Source: Candidatus Accumulibacter affinis (GTDB lineage Bacteria > Pseudomonadota > Gammaproteobacteria > Burkholderiales > Rhodocyclaceae). From it: a stretch of DNA of 64,000 nucleotides. Under the pieces are notes generated by a model. The model worked only from the letters and a program-made list of their open reading frames with translations. It did no database searches and was not told the DNA's origin. Shown in pieces: positions 1 through 7,946 of the stretch (position 1 is the stretch's first letter; each line of letters begins with the position of its first letter). The position numbers and the translations under genes are program-made. Location of the stretch: positions 434,001-498,000 of the forward strand of contig JADJOT010000009.1 of assembly GCA_016713625.1 (NCBI GenBank), written 5' to 3'.

Positions 1-18
1 CGCAGAAGAGGAGCCGAA

Positions 19-1036
19 ATGAAACTGTATGCTGCAATTGACCTTCATTCCAACAATAGCGTGTTGGTGATTCTGGACGAGGCAGATCGAATGGTACTGC
101 AGAGGCGCGTGCCGAACAATCTGGAGCGCATTCGCGAGGCGCTTTGTCCCTATGGCGAGCAGATCGAAGGCATTGCCGTCGAATCGACGTACAACTGGTA
201 TTGGCTGGTTGATGGACTAATGGACACGGGCTATCGGGTGCACCTGGTGAACACGGCGGCGGTCAAGCAGTACGAGGGCCTGAAGTACAAGGAAGACGTG
301 GACGATGCCCGCTGGCTGGCGCACTTGTTGCGTTTGGGCATCCTGCCGGTAGGGTACATCTGTCCGAAGGAAGCGCGTGGTGTGCGAGATCTGATGCGCA
401 AGCGCAACCAGTTGGTAGGGCAGAGATCACGGCAGATTTTGAGTATCGAGAACGTGCTGAGCCGCGACACGGGAGGGCGCGCGAGCGCCAACGAGATCAA
501 GCGCTGGCAGGAAAAGGAGGTCGATCAACTGGCCCTGACAGAAAGTAGCCGCTTGGCCGTGAAAAGCAACCTGGCGGTGATGCACTGTCTGAATGAACAG
601 ATCGAACGGCTGGAAGCGGAGATCCTGAAAAAGGCGAAGCTACGCCCGGACTACCAGGGGCTGCTGACGGTGAGCGGCGTGGGTAAAGTGCTCGCACTGA
701 CCATTGCGGCTCGAGACCGGTGAGGTGAGCCGCTTTGCCACGGTGGGGGATTTTTCCTCGTATTGCCGCTGTGTCGGCAGTGAGCATCTGTCGAACGGCA
801 AGAGGAAAGGGAGCGGCAACGTCAAGAGCGGCAACAAATATCTGGCGTGGGCTTTTGTCGAGGCAGCGAATTTTGCGGTGCGTTACGAGCCGGTGGTCAA
901 GCGCTTCTACCAACGCAAGTGCGCCAGGACGATGCCCGTGGTAGCGATCAAGGCAGTGGCACACAAGCTGGCCCGAGCCTGTTACCACGTGATGCGCGAT
1001 CGGGTGCCGTTTGACGTGCAGCGTGCGTTTGCCTGA
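19..1036 (+). pseudogene. IS110-family transposase, frameshifted
   Basis: The N-terminal part (19-723) carries the RuvC-like DEDD catalytic fold of IS110 transposases: Asp8 in AIDLHS, Glu55 in AVEST, and Asp93/Asp96 in KEDVDDARWLA. The C-terminal Transposase_20 domain (SGNKYLAWAFVEAANFAVRY) is in the next frame and ends at 1036. The two frames join at about 700-712, where one extra base turns the expected continuation into an early stop. Both halves are otherwise intact, so this is either a recent inactivating mutation, a sequencing error or, less likely, programmed frameshifting. IS110 elements usually lack clear terminal inverted repeats and I could not define the element ends; the left end may lie outside the window. 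Confidence 0.85.
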
Positions 1037-1146
1037 AAGAATGGAGCGGGGGCGGTGAGCCAGACACGGGGTTGGCTAATAACCATCAGACCTGATTGGG
1101 CCACCGTCCTCCTCTCCGCCAGACCGGAGGCCGGCAGGGTCGGTAA

Positions 1147-1179
1147 GGTGACAAAGCCGAAATGCGCGGCTTTGCCACC
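1147..1179. other. Stem-loop downstream of IS110 transposase
   Basis: GGTGACAAAGCCG (1147-1159) pairs with CGGCTTTGCCACC (1167-1179), with one mismatch and a 7-nt loop. It lies 110 bp after the transposase stop and has no T-tract. It may be part of the IS110 downstream non-coding region, where IS110 elements are known to encode structured RNA, or a decayed terminator. Confidence 0.45.
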
Positions 1180-1204
1180 TTGCACCAGCCTAAATCACCG
1201 TCGG

Positions 1205-1257
1205 GCGTCAAGGGTGCGCTACGCCGGGCTGCAAAAAACGCAGCCCGCCCTTGACGC
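1205..1257. other. Large composite hairpin
   Basis: GCGTCAAGGG (1205-1214) is the exact reverse complement of CCCTTGACGC (1248-1257). Inside it, CGGGCTGC (1225-1232) is the exact reverse complement of GCAGCCCG (1240-1247), with loop AAAAAAC. The two stems are contiguous on the 3' side and separated by a 10-nt bulge on the 5' side. This gives 18 perfect base pairs, well above background, in a stretch without a gene. Confidence 0.6.
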
Positions 1258-1703
1258 AGGAGAAGTTATCGCGAGAACCAAGGTTTTGAAAAGGCAAAAG
1301 GCTTGACCAGTTCGCCTCTGCCGCGAGCCAACAGGGGTTGGTGCCCGCCGCAATCGTGACGGGCAACCATAGATTTGTCATCGGCGAACACGCCGAACGA
1401 CTTGGACACGTGCAGGGCACCGACGGTTTTCTGGGGCCGCAACCGCGGCCAGGGGCGCAGCCCGGGTGGCCACACCCGGACTACCACCTTGATCCTGATG
1501 GGTGACTGGTGCGGACTGGTTCCGACACCGCAAGAACGAAAACCAGGGCGCGAGCGCCGGGCTGACGCCAGGAGGGGAGTAGCTCACGAATGTATCGCCG
1601 CTGCATCGCGAGAGATTTTTTTAACCTATTGACAGGGGCCGGCTAATGGGTGACCCCGTTTATAGTCTCGAATTTTCTGGCGCCCTCTACCACGTGACCG
1701 CGG

Positions 1704-1757
1704 GCAAAAGAAAAGACCTGACCCCGTGTTGCCTGCTCGTGTTGCCGTGTGACCCCG
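1704..1757 (-). repeat. GGGGTCA-type dispersed repeat
   Basis: On the minus strand the motif reads CGGGGTCAGGTC followed by TTTTCTTTTGCC. The same combination of a GGGGTC core and a TCTTTTGCC tail recurs on the plus strand at 3752-3772. A second TGACCCCGTGTTGCC copy follows at 1750-1764. Such short GGGGTCA-rich units resemble REP-like elements; that identification is inference. Confidence 0.5.
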
Positions 1758-1953
1758 TGTTGCCATCCTTGCGATGATCAACCCACATCTCATTTCCTCC
1801 GCAATTTCTTTCGCTCAGGCTCATTCCTCGGTGGAAATACGCCCCTCGTTCAGGCTCACACCACGTTGGACAAGGCTCAAGGTTGACAGTCCTTGATGGG
1901 GGCTAATACACTCCACGTGCAGGCGCTGGCTTGCCTATCCATGGGGTACATCG

Positions 1954-3504
1954 ATGACGACAGGGCACTGGTCCGAGGGCTATGCCACCGGGGCGACTTA
2001 CTCCCACCACTACTTCGATGACCTGAACCCGCTGCGTGCGCTGTTCGTGATGCTGCTCGAAGGCCTTGATGGCCCGCCGCCGGGTCCCTGCTGCGAGCTT
2101 GGTTTCGGGCAGGGCGTATCGTTGGCGATGCATGCCGCGGGCGACAGCTCACGCCGCTGGTGGGGCACCGACTTCATTCCCGAGCACGCAGCGCAGGCGC
2201 GGCGCCTGGTCGACGCGGCTGGCGTCGATGCGCTGCTCGGCGACCAGAGCTTCGAGGAATTCTTCGCTCGCGGCGACCTCCCGCAATTCGCCTTCATCGC
2301 GCTGCACGGCGTCTGGAGCTGGATTTCGGCGACCAACCGTGCGCGTATCGTTGCCTTTCTGCACCGTCACCTGCTGCCCGGCGGCGTGGTTTACCTCAGC
2401 TTCAATGCCTTGCCTGGTTTTGCACCCCTGCTGCCGCTACGCCAATTGATGCTCGAACACTTTCGCCTGGCCAGCCCCACCGGTCGCCCCGATGCCGCCA
2501 GAGCGCAGGCGGCGATGGCTTTCGTGCAGCACCTGCTGGCACTGAATCCGGCTGTACTCGCCATGTCGCCGGGCATTGCCGATCGGCTGGCGGAGCTCGC
2601 TGGCAAGTCGCCAAGCTACCTGTTGCACGAGCTGCTCAACGAAGACTGGCAACCGATGTCCTTCGCGCAACTCGCCAGCGAGTTGGAACCGGCCAAGCTG
2701 TCATTCGTCGGATCGTCGGACCTGCACAAACGCTTCACCGATGTGCACCTGAGCAAGCCGCAGCAGGAACAACTCGCGCAGATCGAGTCGTGGCGCTTGC
2801 GCGAGTCGGTGCGCGACCTGATGATGGCGCAACGCCTGCGCGGTGATTACTGGATTCGCGGCGCACGGCCGCTGGCGCACGCCGAGGTATCGCGGCGGCT
2901 GCGCGAGACGCGTTTCGTACTGGCCATGACCCCGCGCGATGTGCCCAGGACCGTGCAAGGCCGCTGCGGCTCGACCGCCCTGGCGGCCGATCGGCTGGCC
3001 TGTGTGTTCGGCACACTGGACGATGCGGGCGGGCCGGTGGAGCTGGGGCGCGTGCTGGACCACACGGGCGCGCGCGGATTCGACCCGAACGAGGTGCTGG
3101 ACATCGTCGCCGCCCTGGTCGGCATGCGCGCGATCTACCCGGCTGCGCCGGCGTCGCAGACGGAGGCTGCGCGGCTGGCAACCCAGCGGCTGAACTCCTA
3201 TCTCGTCGGCCCGCACGCCAGCCGCGCCGACATCTCCTACCTGGCCAGTCCGCTCACCGGCGGCGGCGTTCCTGTACCGGTTCCGCTGCAGATGATGCTG
3301 GCGGCACGCGCTGCCGCGCCGCAGCAGCCAGAAAGCTGGGCCGACCTCGTCTGGGAGGCGATGCAGGCCGACGGCCAACAGATGATGAAGGGCCAGCAGC
3401 GGGTGAGCGACCGCGACACTGCCGTCGCCACGCTGCGACCACTGATGCAGCAGATGCAGGAGCAGGCATTGCCGCACCTGCAACGGCTGGGCGTGACGAA
3501 CTGA
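1954..3504 (+). CDS. Class I SAM methyltransferase with regulatory domain
   Basis: A 516-residue soluble protein. The Rossmann-fold SAM-binding motif I is visible as CCELGFGQG at about residues 46-54. It is followed by an acidic motif region (GTDFIPEHAAQARRL), and the LLPGGVVYLSFNALPG segment matches post-motif III of class I methyltransferases. The remaining C-terminal half fits the methyltransferase regulatory domain (MethyTransf_Reg) seen in a bacterial family of unknown substrate. The start is the first in-frame ATG after an upstream stop; the ribosome-binding site is weak. The gene stands alone between transposon debris and a truncated DUF4062 gene, so context does not point to a substrate; modification of a surface glycan or protein is possible. 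Confidence 0.8.
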   Translation: MTTGHWSEGYATGATYSHHYFDDLNPLRALFVMLLEGLDGPPPGPCCELGFGQGVSLAMHAAGDSSRRWWGTDFIPEHAAQARRLVDAAGVDALLGDQSFEEFFARGDLPQFAFIALHGVWSWISATNRARIVAFLHRHLLPGGVVYLSFNALPGFAPLLPLRQLMLEHFRLASPTGRPDAARAQAAMAFVQHLLALNPAVLAMSPGIADRLAELAGKSPSYLLHELLNEDWQPMSFAQLASELEPAKLSFVGSSDLHKRFTDVHLSKPQQEQLAQIESWRLRESVRDLMMAQRLRGDYWIRGARPLAHAEVSRRLRETRFVLAMTPRDVPRTVQGRCGSTALAADRLACVFGTLDDAGGPVELGRVLDHTGARGFDPNEVLDIVAALVGMRAIYPAAPASQTEAARLATQRLNSYLVGPHASRADISYLASPLTGGGVPVPVPLQMMLAARAAAPQQPESWADLVWEAMQADGQQMMKGQQRVSDRDTAVATLRPLMQQMQEQALPHLQRLGVTN

Positions 3505-3646
3505 AAGGCCGCGCCGCTGCTGCCGTCAGTGCTCTGGTCGTAGCACCCTCTTGACTCACGAACGCTGTCTGTAACCTCAGACTGGCTTCGGAGCAGGCTA
3601 CACGCTGAGTTTCTGTTAAGAGCTTATAGAGAAAAGGAACAAGAGC

Positions 3647-3805
3647 ATGAAGCCTTATCGAGCGTATCTCTCTTCGACACTGAAAGATTTGGAGGCAGAG
3701 CGGGAGGCTGTAAGGACGTACTTCGTGGCGCAGCCGGGGTCAGGTCCACAGCCGGGGTCTTCTCTTTTGCCTTGGGAAAAACGAAAGACCCCTGACCCCC
3801 GATAG
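3647..3805 (+). pseudogene. DUF4062 protein, N-terminal fragment
   Basis: A good ribosome-binding site (AAGGAAC) precedes an ATG that starts MKPYRAYLSSTLKDLEAERE, the canonical first strand and helix of DUF4062. That TIR-like domain is usually found at the start of large NACHT/WD40 or ATPase proteins. After residue 28 the homology stops abruptly at the repeat CAGCCGGGGTCA, and the frame runs through repeat sequence to a stop at 3803. The rest of the gene is missing, so this is a remnant of a probable signalling or defence gene cut by the repeat or by a deletion next to it. Confidence 0.6.
3731..3802 (+). repeat. GGGGTCA-type dispersed repeat cluster
   Basis: CAGCCGGGGTCA at 3731 and CAGCCGGGGTCT at 3749 are followed by the TCTCTTTTGCC tail and then by an inverted copy of the core (TGACCCCC, about 3793). 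The cluster begins exactly where the DUF4062 homology ends. Confidence 0.6.
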
Positions 3806-3951
3806 GACTTCCGAGCGAGCCCCAGCTTTCGCATTTCGGGGACAGCATACTAAAATCACGTCTTCGGACAAGGGCCGAAAGTGCCAAGACGGCGGCGTTG
3901 ACAGGGCGCGGCAAGCAGGCTTTCCACGGAAGCGTGTGGAGTGCCATTGCT

Positions 3952-4359
3952 TCATGCCGTGATGAACGGATTAACCACAGACAACTGGTTTGCCAATACC
4001 TGTCCATGCTGCAGGTCCTCGGAATAGAGCGTATCGCACCCGGCGAGCACGGCTGCAGCCACAATCAGTGCGTCCCAATTGGCAAGCTGGTAACGGATGG
4101 CCAGCTCTGCGCTCCTGCGGATCGTTGTTTCATCAACGGGCAGCACATCAGTGAGTTTCATCACCGCATCCGCAAAGGCGTAAGCCTTCGTCCGTTCAAA
4201 CCCGAGCTTCCGCAGGCAGACATTGATGGCCTCTTTGATGACCTGCGCACTGACCACCGGACGTGCCGCCAGGATGCCGCGCGCGATCTCCGCCTTGCGG
4301 CTGTTCTTCCCGATGGTATACAGGACGACGTTCGTATCAGCGAAGCACTTCGCGGTCAT
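3952..4359 (-). CDS. PIN-domain toxin, VapC-like
   Basis: A 135-residue PIN-domain ribonuclease of a type II toxin-antitoxin pair. The conserved acidic residues are visible: Asp in FADTNVVLY near the N-terminus, Glu in KEAIN, Asp in NWDALIVAAA, and acidic residues in LYSEDL. The start is set at the ATG giving MTAKCFADTN, which puts the first acidic residue at the family's usual position; an ATG nine bases further upstream is possible. It overlaps the end of the antitoxin gene by about 23 bases, the usual coupling in such operons. By family it should cleave RNA unless bound by the antitoxin. Confidence 0.85.
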   Translation of the reverse strand: MTAKCFADTNVVLYTIGKNSRKAEIARGILAARPVVSAQVIKEAINVCLRKLGFERTKAYAFADAVMKLTDVLPVDETTIRRSAELAIRYQLANWDALIVAAAVLAGCDTLYSEDLQHGQVLANQLSVVNPFITA

Positions 4360-4546
4360 AGCACTCATCACGCTTGAACTTGCCATCAAACATCGCGCCG
4401 AACTGGTCGAATTCGCTCATGTCCGCAGTTGCCGCCATTGCCTGTGCGCGCCTGGACTTCAGGTAGCCGACAAAATCCAGCACTTCGCGCGCGTCCGTCT
4501 CAGGTAGCGTCTGCACTTCCGCGACAATCTTTTCCATTGTGTTCAT
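4337..4546 (-). CDS. Antitoxin of PIN-domain toxin (DUF2281-like)
   Basis: A 69-residue protein directly upstream of, and overlapping, the PIN toxin. The N-terminal segment MEKIVAEVQTLPETDAREVLDFVGYLK is typical of short VapB/DUF2281-type antitoxins, and the C-terminal part (DQFGAMFDGKF) would wrap the toxin. The ribosome-binding site GGAGTG lies 7 bases before the ATG. By analogy it also autoregulates the operon. Confidence 0.75.
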   Translation of the reverse strand: MNTMEKIVAEVQTLPETDAREVLDFVGYLKSRRAQAMAATADMSEFDQFGAMFDGKFKRDECYDREVLR

Positions 4547-4678
4547 GGTTTGTCACTCCAGACAATTGGCCGAAGTCCAACCGACAGCCCGGTGGACTCT
4601 TGGTCAAGAATTCTTCTTCGACGAGAATCTTGCCGTCAATGATGGTACTCGTCGTGAGTTGCTTGAGGAAGATAGCGC

Positions 4679-4713
4679 AGCCGGGGTCAGCCGGGGTCAC
4701 GCAGCCGGGGTCA
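4679..4713 (+). repeat. Triple AGCCGGGGTCA repeat
   Basis: The 11-mer AGCCGGGGTCA occurs three times, at 4679-4689, 4689-4699 (sharing one base) and 4703-4713. It is the same unit as at 3731. The array ends 4 bases before a truncated GGDEF domain fragment. Confidence 0.8.
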
Positions 4714-4716
4714 AGA

Positions 4717-4890
4717 ATGGAGGCTCTTGCTAACGGCCACGCGGCGGGCGATACGGTACTGAAGCGCTTGGCAGGCCGACTCGGCACCGTCTTCCAGGAT
4801 ACCGATTATCTGGTGCGCTGGGGCGGCGAGGAATTTCTCGTCGTAGCGCGTGCCACGCCGCACACACACGCCGCCGCGGAGCGATATAAG
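4717..4890 (+). pseudogene. GGDEF (diguanylate cyclase) domain fragment
   Basis: The translation contains GHAAGDTVLKRLAGRLG followed by TDYLVRWGGEEFLVV, which is the active-site loop region of a diguanylate cyclase with the GGEEF signature. Both ends of the domain are missing: the upstream half stops at the AGCCGGGGTCA array and homology fades after about 4885. It cannot make cyclic di-GMP and is a gene remnant. From 4891 to 5107 I see no gene. Confidence 0.7.
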
Positions 4891-5107
4891 GCGCCAAGCT
4901 CGAATTACTTGCACTCCTTCCAGCTGCGCCGCTGCGCGAGGGGTGATTTCCCCCGCGAGCACTACACTCAGCAACTGCGGTGCAGGCGTCGAAGTAATTC
5001 GTTGGCGGACATGGCCTCGCCACGATCGGCTTGCGCTATCGATTCGCTTTTCCCCCCTTTTCCCCTGTGCGCTCACGCTACCCTTTAGCTACTGGGAGCT
5101 TGTCACT

Positions 5108-5467
5108 TTACTCGCGAATGCGAACGCGTTTCTCATCAATGACCCAGAGCTGACCTGCCGTACGCTCAATGGCACTCAGTCTGACGCCGGCAAGCACCAA
5201 ATTCAGCACGCTAGTGAACGCCTGGTCCGCTGGCCTGAGCACCCAAACACCGCGATGGCTGCCCGGTGGATAGACTCTTATGTCTGAGAAATCCAGGTCC
5301 AGAGTGACCAGCAGTCGGTTTTCGGCCTTGCAGGCGGCAAGAATGTCGGGGTCGGCGGCTCCTGCAAGACCTTCAGACAAAGCTGTCTCGACATCGTGTC
5401 CAAGATCGCGCAGCGCGGGTTCGACCCTTCGAGGGATGTTCTCATCCAGCTTGAATCGAAGGGTCAT
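5108..5467 (-). CDS. DUF5615 PIN-like toxin
   Basis: A 119-residue PIN-like protein of the DUF5615 family. The conserved N-terminal LDEN motif (FKLDENIPRR), the DPDILAACKAENRLLVTLD stretch and the following DLDF acidic motif form the expected metal site. It has a good ribosome-binding site (AGGAG, 7 bases before the ATG) and starts 9 bases after the DUF433 gene. These two families commonly occur together as a type II toxin-antitoxin pair. Toxicity is inferred from the family. Confidence 0.8.
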   Translation of the reverse strand: MTLRFKLDENIPRRVEPALRDLGHDVETALSEGLAGAADPDILAACKAENRLLVTLDLDFSDIRVYPPGSHRGVWVLRPADQAFTSVLNLVLAGVRLSAIERTAGQLWVIDEKRVRIRE

Positions 5468-5476
5468 CAGGCGCTC

Positions 5477-5704
5477 CTATGCTGGCACCGGGACAATTCG
5501 TTCGCGGGCCAAATCAGCCGCGTAGCCAATGGCCGCAGGGATGTGCTCTGCCTTTAGAGTCGGGTACTCGTCCAGGATTGTTGCCGTGGTCTCGCCTGCG
5601 GCCAGGTTATCTAGCACGACAGACACCGGTATGCGCGTTCCGCAAAAGCACACTGACCCGTGCATGATCTCAGGGTCTGCTGTGATGTATGGCTTCCAAT
5701 CCAT
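5477..5704 (-). CDS. DUF433 antitoxin
   Basis: A 75-residue DUF433 protein, recognised by ITADPEIMHGSVCFCGTRIPV and the helix-turn-helix-like TATILDEYPTLKAEHIPAAIGYA. The start is set at the ATG giving MDWKPYIT, which follows an AGG ribosome-binding site; a longer version from 5737 is possible. As first gene of the pair with DUF5615 it is the likely DNA-binding antitoxin. Confidence 0.8.
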   Translation of the reverse strand: MDWKPYITADPEIMHGSVCFCGTRIPVSVVLDNLAAGETTATILDEYPTLKAEHIPAAIGYAADLARERIVPVPA

Positions 5705-5921
5705 GGCAACCTCGACTTTTGTTGACAGCATCCTCATCTTACCTTCGTCGGCCGGACTGCCTCTCCGGCTATGCGATTCGACCCCCTGAACGGCATCTTA
5801 CCATTGCTCGTCGCCTGCTTTCGCTACTGATCGCCGCAGACGGACACCTGCGGCCCCCACGAATGTCGTTCGATCGAAGCCGCTCGCCGCTACAGGCCTG
5901 AGTCGCTGGGCAGCTACTCGT

Positions 5922-6788
5922 CTAGAAGCGCGCCAGTCGCACCCGATAGAGGCCGCCGATCACTACGTACTCGTCCTCGCCACGCAGCATGTCGGGCAGC
6001 AACTGGCTGAAGAAGGCGAGCTTCGGCAAGGGCACATCGACGGCCAGCAGGTCGTCGCCGAATTCGCCGGCACGTTCGCGCGAGCGTGAGAAGGAATTGA
6101 TGTTGTTGAGCAGCAGCACCTTCTCGCCCTGTCGATGGTCCTGGATGGTCTCGTGCTCGGCAAGCCGATTGACGCCGCGATACAGCCGCAGATGCGTTCG
6201 CTGCGGAAACTGCCGGGCCAGTTCGTACTGCGTATAGGCATAGAGCAGGTCGAGCTGGGACTCCAGGGCATTGGTGCCGCGCAGTCCCTGCGCCCGCATT
6301 TCCACATAGCGCTGCCAGGCGCCGCTGCCCGGTTCGCGCAGCGGTTCCCCATGATGGCGCGGACAGAGCCCGAAACGCGACTCGACCCAGCCCTTCAACA
6401 CCGCCGCCTCGCGGCTCTCGCTATCGAAGGCCCAGCCGCGCACCACGCGCAGGTAGCTGGCCCTGGCGCGCCGGCCGGACTGGCCGGCAGCGAGCCCGGC
6501 ATCTTCCGGTTGCTTGAGGCGAAAGTGGCTCTCCATGTAGTCGGCAAAACGTTGGGCACGCTCGCTGTCGCCGGGAATGTCGTCCAGCAGGGCCCACAGG
6601 GGTTTGTGCAGGTCAGCGACGCCGTCGATCTGCAACGGCGTCGGATGTCGTTGATAGGTCAGGCCGCCGAGGATGTCGGCCGGCAGATTGCAGCGGTTGA
6701 TCGGTAGCCGTGCCAGGCGCGGCAGTGTCGGACAGCCCTCGGCATCCTTGTCGGAAGCGCGACAAGTGCGCGCGGAAATGTCAGACAT
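5922..6788 (-). CDS. draT: NAD(+)-dinitrogen-reductase ADP-ribosyltransferase DraT
   Basis: DraT switches nitrogenase off by ADP-ribosylating a conserved arginine of NifH when ammonium appears or energy falls. The 288-residue protein shows the family's N-terminal block (LPINRCNLPADILGG), the AFDSESREAAVLKGWVESRFGL stretch, and the HLRLYRGVNRL region that resembles the R-S-E-type NAD-binding core. It lies head-to-head with nifH, whose target Arg101 is present. No draG partner is in this window; it may lie elsewhere. The first ~25 residues are weakly conserved in appearance and overlap the NifA site, so the true start could be further in, although no other in-frame ATG is near. Confidence 0.88.
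   Translation of the reverse strand: MSDISARTCRASDKDAEGCPTLPRLARLPINRCNLPADILGGLTYQRHPTPLQIDGVADLHKPLWALLDDIPGDSERAQRFADYMESHFRLKQPEDAGLAAGQSGRRARASYLRVVRGWAFDSESREAAVLKGWVESRFGLCPRHHGEPLREPGSGAWQRYVEMRAQGLRGTNALESQLDLLYAYTQYELARQFPQRTHLRLYRGVNRLAEHETIQDHRQGEKVLLLNNINSFSRSRERAGEFGDDLLAVDVPLPKLAFFSQLLPDMLRGEDEYVVIGGLYRVRLARF
6749..6764. promoter_or_regulatory. NifA upstream activator site
   Basis: TGT-N10-ACA, the exact NifA consensus (TGT at 6749-6751, ACA at 6762-6764). It lies about 100 bases upstream of the nifH -24/-12 promoter, the usual distance for looping. It falls inside the first codons of draT on the opposite strand. Confidence 0.75.
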
Positions 6789-6862
6789 CAGCCTCTCGCC
6801 GGCCCTTGTCGGGATCGCTGAAAGGCTTGCCAGGTCTGGGTTTCAGCGGTTCACGCGAAAAC

Positions 6863-6878
6863 TGGCACGCTCTGTGCA
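6863..6878 (+). promoter_or_regulatory. Sigma-54 promoter of nifH
   Basis: TGGCACGCTCTGTGCA matches the -24/-12 consensus: invariant GG at 6864-6865 and GC at 6876-6877, separated by exactly 10 bases. It is about 80 bases before the nifH start and is preceded by a NifA site, so nifHDK should be under RpoN/NifA control. Confidence 0.9.
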
Positions 6879-6956
6879 CCAGCCCTGTCAGGAGCGCGGG
6901 ATTTTTCCTTGCTTCAGATGATTTCAACGCAGCAATTCAACAAAGGAGATTGCATC

Positions 6957-7865
6957 ATGGCAAAACTTCGTCAGGCCGCCATTTACGGTAAGGGCGGTAT
7001 CGGCAAGTCTACCACCACACAGAACCTCGTCGCCGCTCTGGCCGAGATCGGCAAGAAGGTGATGATCGTCGGCTGCGACCCGAAGGCCGACTCGACTCGA
7101 CTGATCCTGCACAGCAAGGCGCAGAACTCGGTGATGGGTCTTGCCGCCGAAGCCGGTTCGGTCGAAGACCTCGAACTCGAGGACGTGATGTCGGTCGGCT
7201 ACGGTGGCATCAAGTGCGTCGAATCCGGTGGCCCGGAACCAGGCGTCGGTTGTGCCGGTCGCGGCGTCATTACGGCGATCAATTTCCTCGAAGAGGAAGG
7301 CGCCTACGACGAGGACCTCGAGTTCGTCTTCTACGACGTGCTCGGCGACGTCGTCTGCGGCGGTTTCGCGATGCCGATCCGCGAGAACAAGGCACAGGAA
7401 ATCTACATCGTCTGCTCGGGCGAGATGATGGCCATGTACGCCGCCAACAATATCGCCAAGGGCATCGTCAAGTACGCCAACTCTGGCGGAGTGCGCCTCG
7501 CCGGGCTGATCTGCAACAGCCGCAACACCGACCGTGAAGATGAACTGATCATCGCTCTGGCGGCCAAGCTGGGCACCCAGATGATCCACTTCATCCCGCG
7601 TCACAACATCGTCCAGCACGCCGAGATCCGGCGCATGACGGTGATCGAGTACGACCCGACGGCGCCACAGGCAGACGAGTACCGCACGCTGGCGAAGAAG
7701 ATCGTCGACAACAAGAACTTCGTGATTCCGACGCCGGTGACCATGGACGAACTCGAAGAGCTGCTGATGGAGTTCGGCATCCTGGAGGCGGACGACGAGT
7801 CGATCATCGGCAAGACCGCCGCTCAGCTCGCAGCGGAAGAAGCCGCAGCCCTCGCCGCTGCCTGA
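6957..7865 (+). CDS. nifH: Nitrogenase iron protein NifH
   Basis: Dinitrogenase reductase, the ATP-dependent electron donor to the MoFe protein. The 302-residue sequence has the P-loop GKGGIGKST at 11-19, the 4Fe-4S ligand cysteines Cys98 (GVGCAGRG) and Cys133 (VVCGGFAMP), and Arg101, the target of DraT. The start is the ATG after AAAGGAG; an ATG-like extension upstream lacks a ribosome-binding site. The tail after about residue 290 is Ala/Glu-rich and slightly longer than usual. It is the first gene of the nifHDK operon and is followed by a conserved hairpin before nifD. Confidence 0.98.
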   Translation: MAKLRQAAIYGKGGIGKSTTTQNLVAALAEIGKKVMIVGCDPKADSTRLILHSKAQNSVMGLAAEAGSVEDLELEDVMSVGYGGIKCVESGGPEPGVGCAGRGVITAINFLEEEGAYDEDLEFVFYDVLGDVVCGGFAMPIRENKAQEIYIVCSGEMMAMYAANNIAKGIVKYANSGGVRLAGLICNSRNTDREDELIIALAAKLGTQMIHFIPRHNIVQHAEIRRMTVIEYDPTAPQADEYRTLAKKIVDNKNFVIPTPVTMDELEELLMEFGILEADDESIIGKTAAQLAAEEAAALAAA

Positions 7866-7899
7866 GCTGCCTGAACTGCGCAATGCCGTCTCAACCCTC

Positions 7900-7930
7900 G
7901 GGTGCCGTACACAAATGAGTGCCGGCACCC
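7900..7930 (+). promoter_or_regulatory. nifH-nifD intercistronic hairpin
   Basis: GGGTGCCG (7900-7907) pairs perfectly with CGGCACCC (7923-7930). The 15-nt loop TACACAAATGAGTGC can form an inner CAC/GTG stem with hexaloop AAATGA. The hairpin is followed at once by the nifD ribosome-binding site AAAAAGGAG. The same architecture is present before nifK. Confidence 0.75.
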
Positions 7931-7946
7931 AAAAAGGAGAAGCAGG

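Larger units (their letters stand above)
1037..1953. other. Gene-free region with repeats
   Basis: No credible gene is seen in these 917 bases; the open frames are short and of unnatural composition. The region holds the two hairpins described separately and, between 1651 and 1757, three copies of the TGACCCCG core (1651, 1719, 1750). The middle copy sits in a longer unit that recurs inverted near 3752. The first half may be the non-coding end of the IS110 element. Confidence 0.5.
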
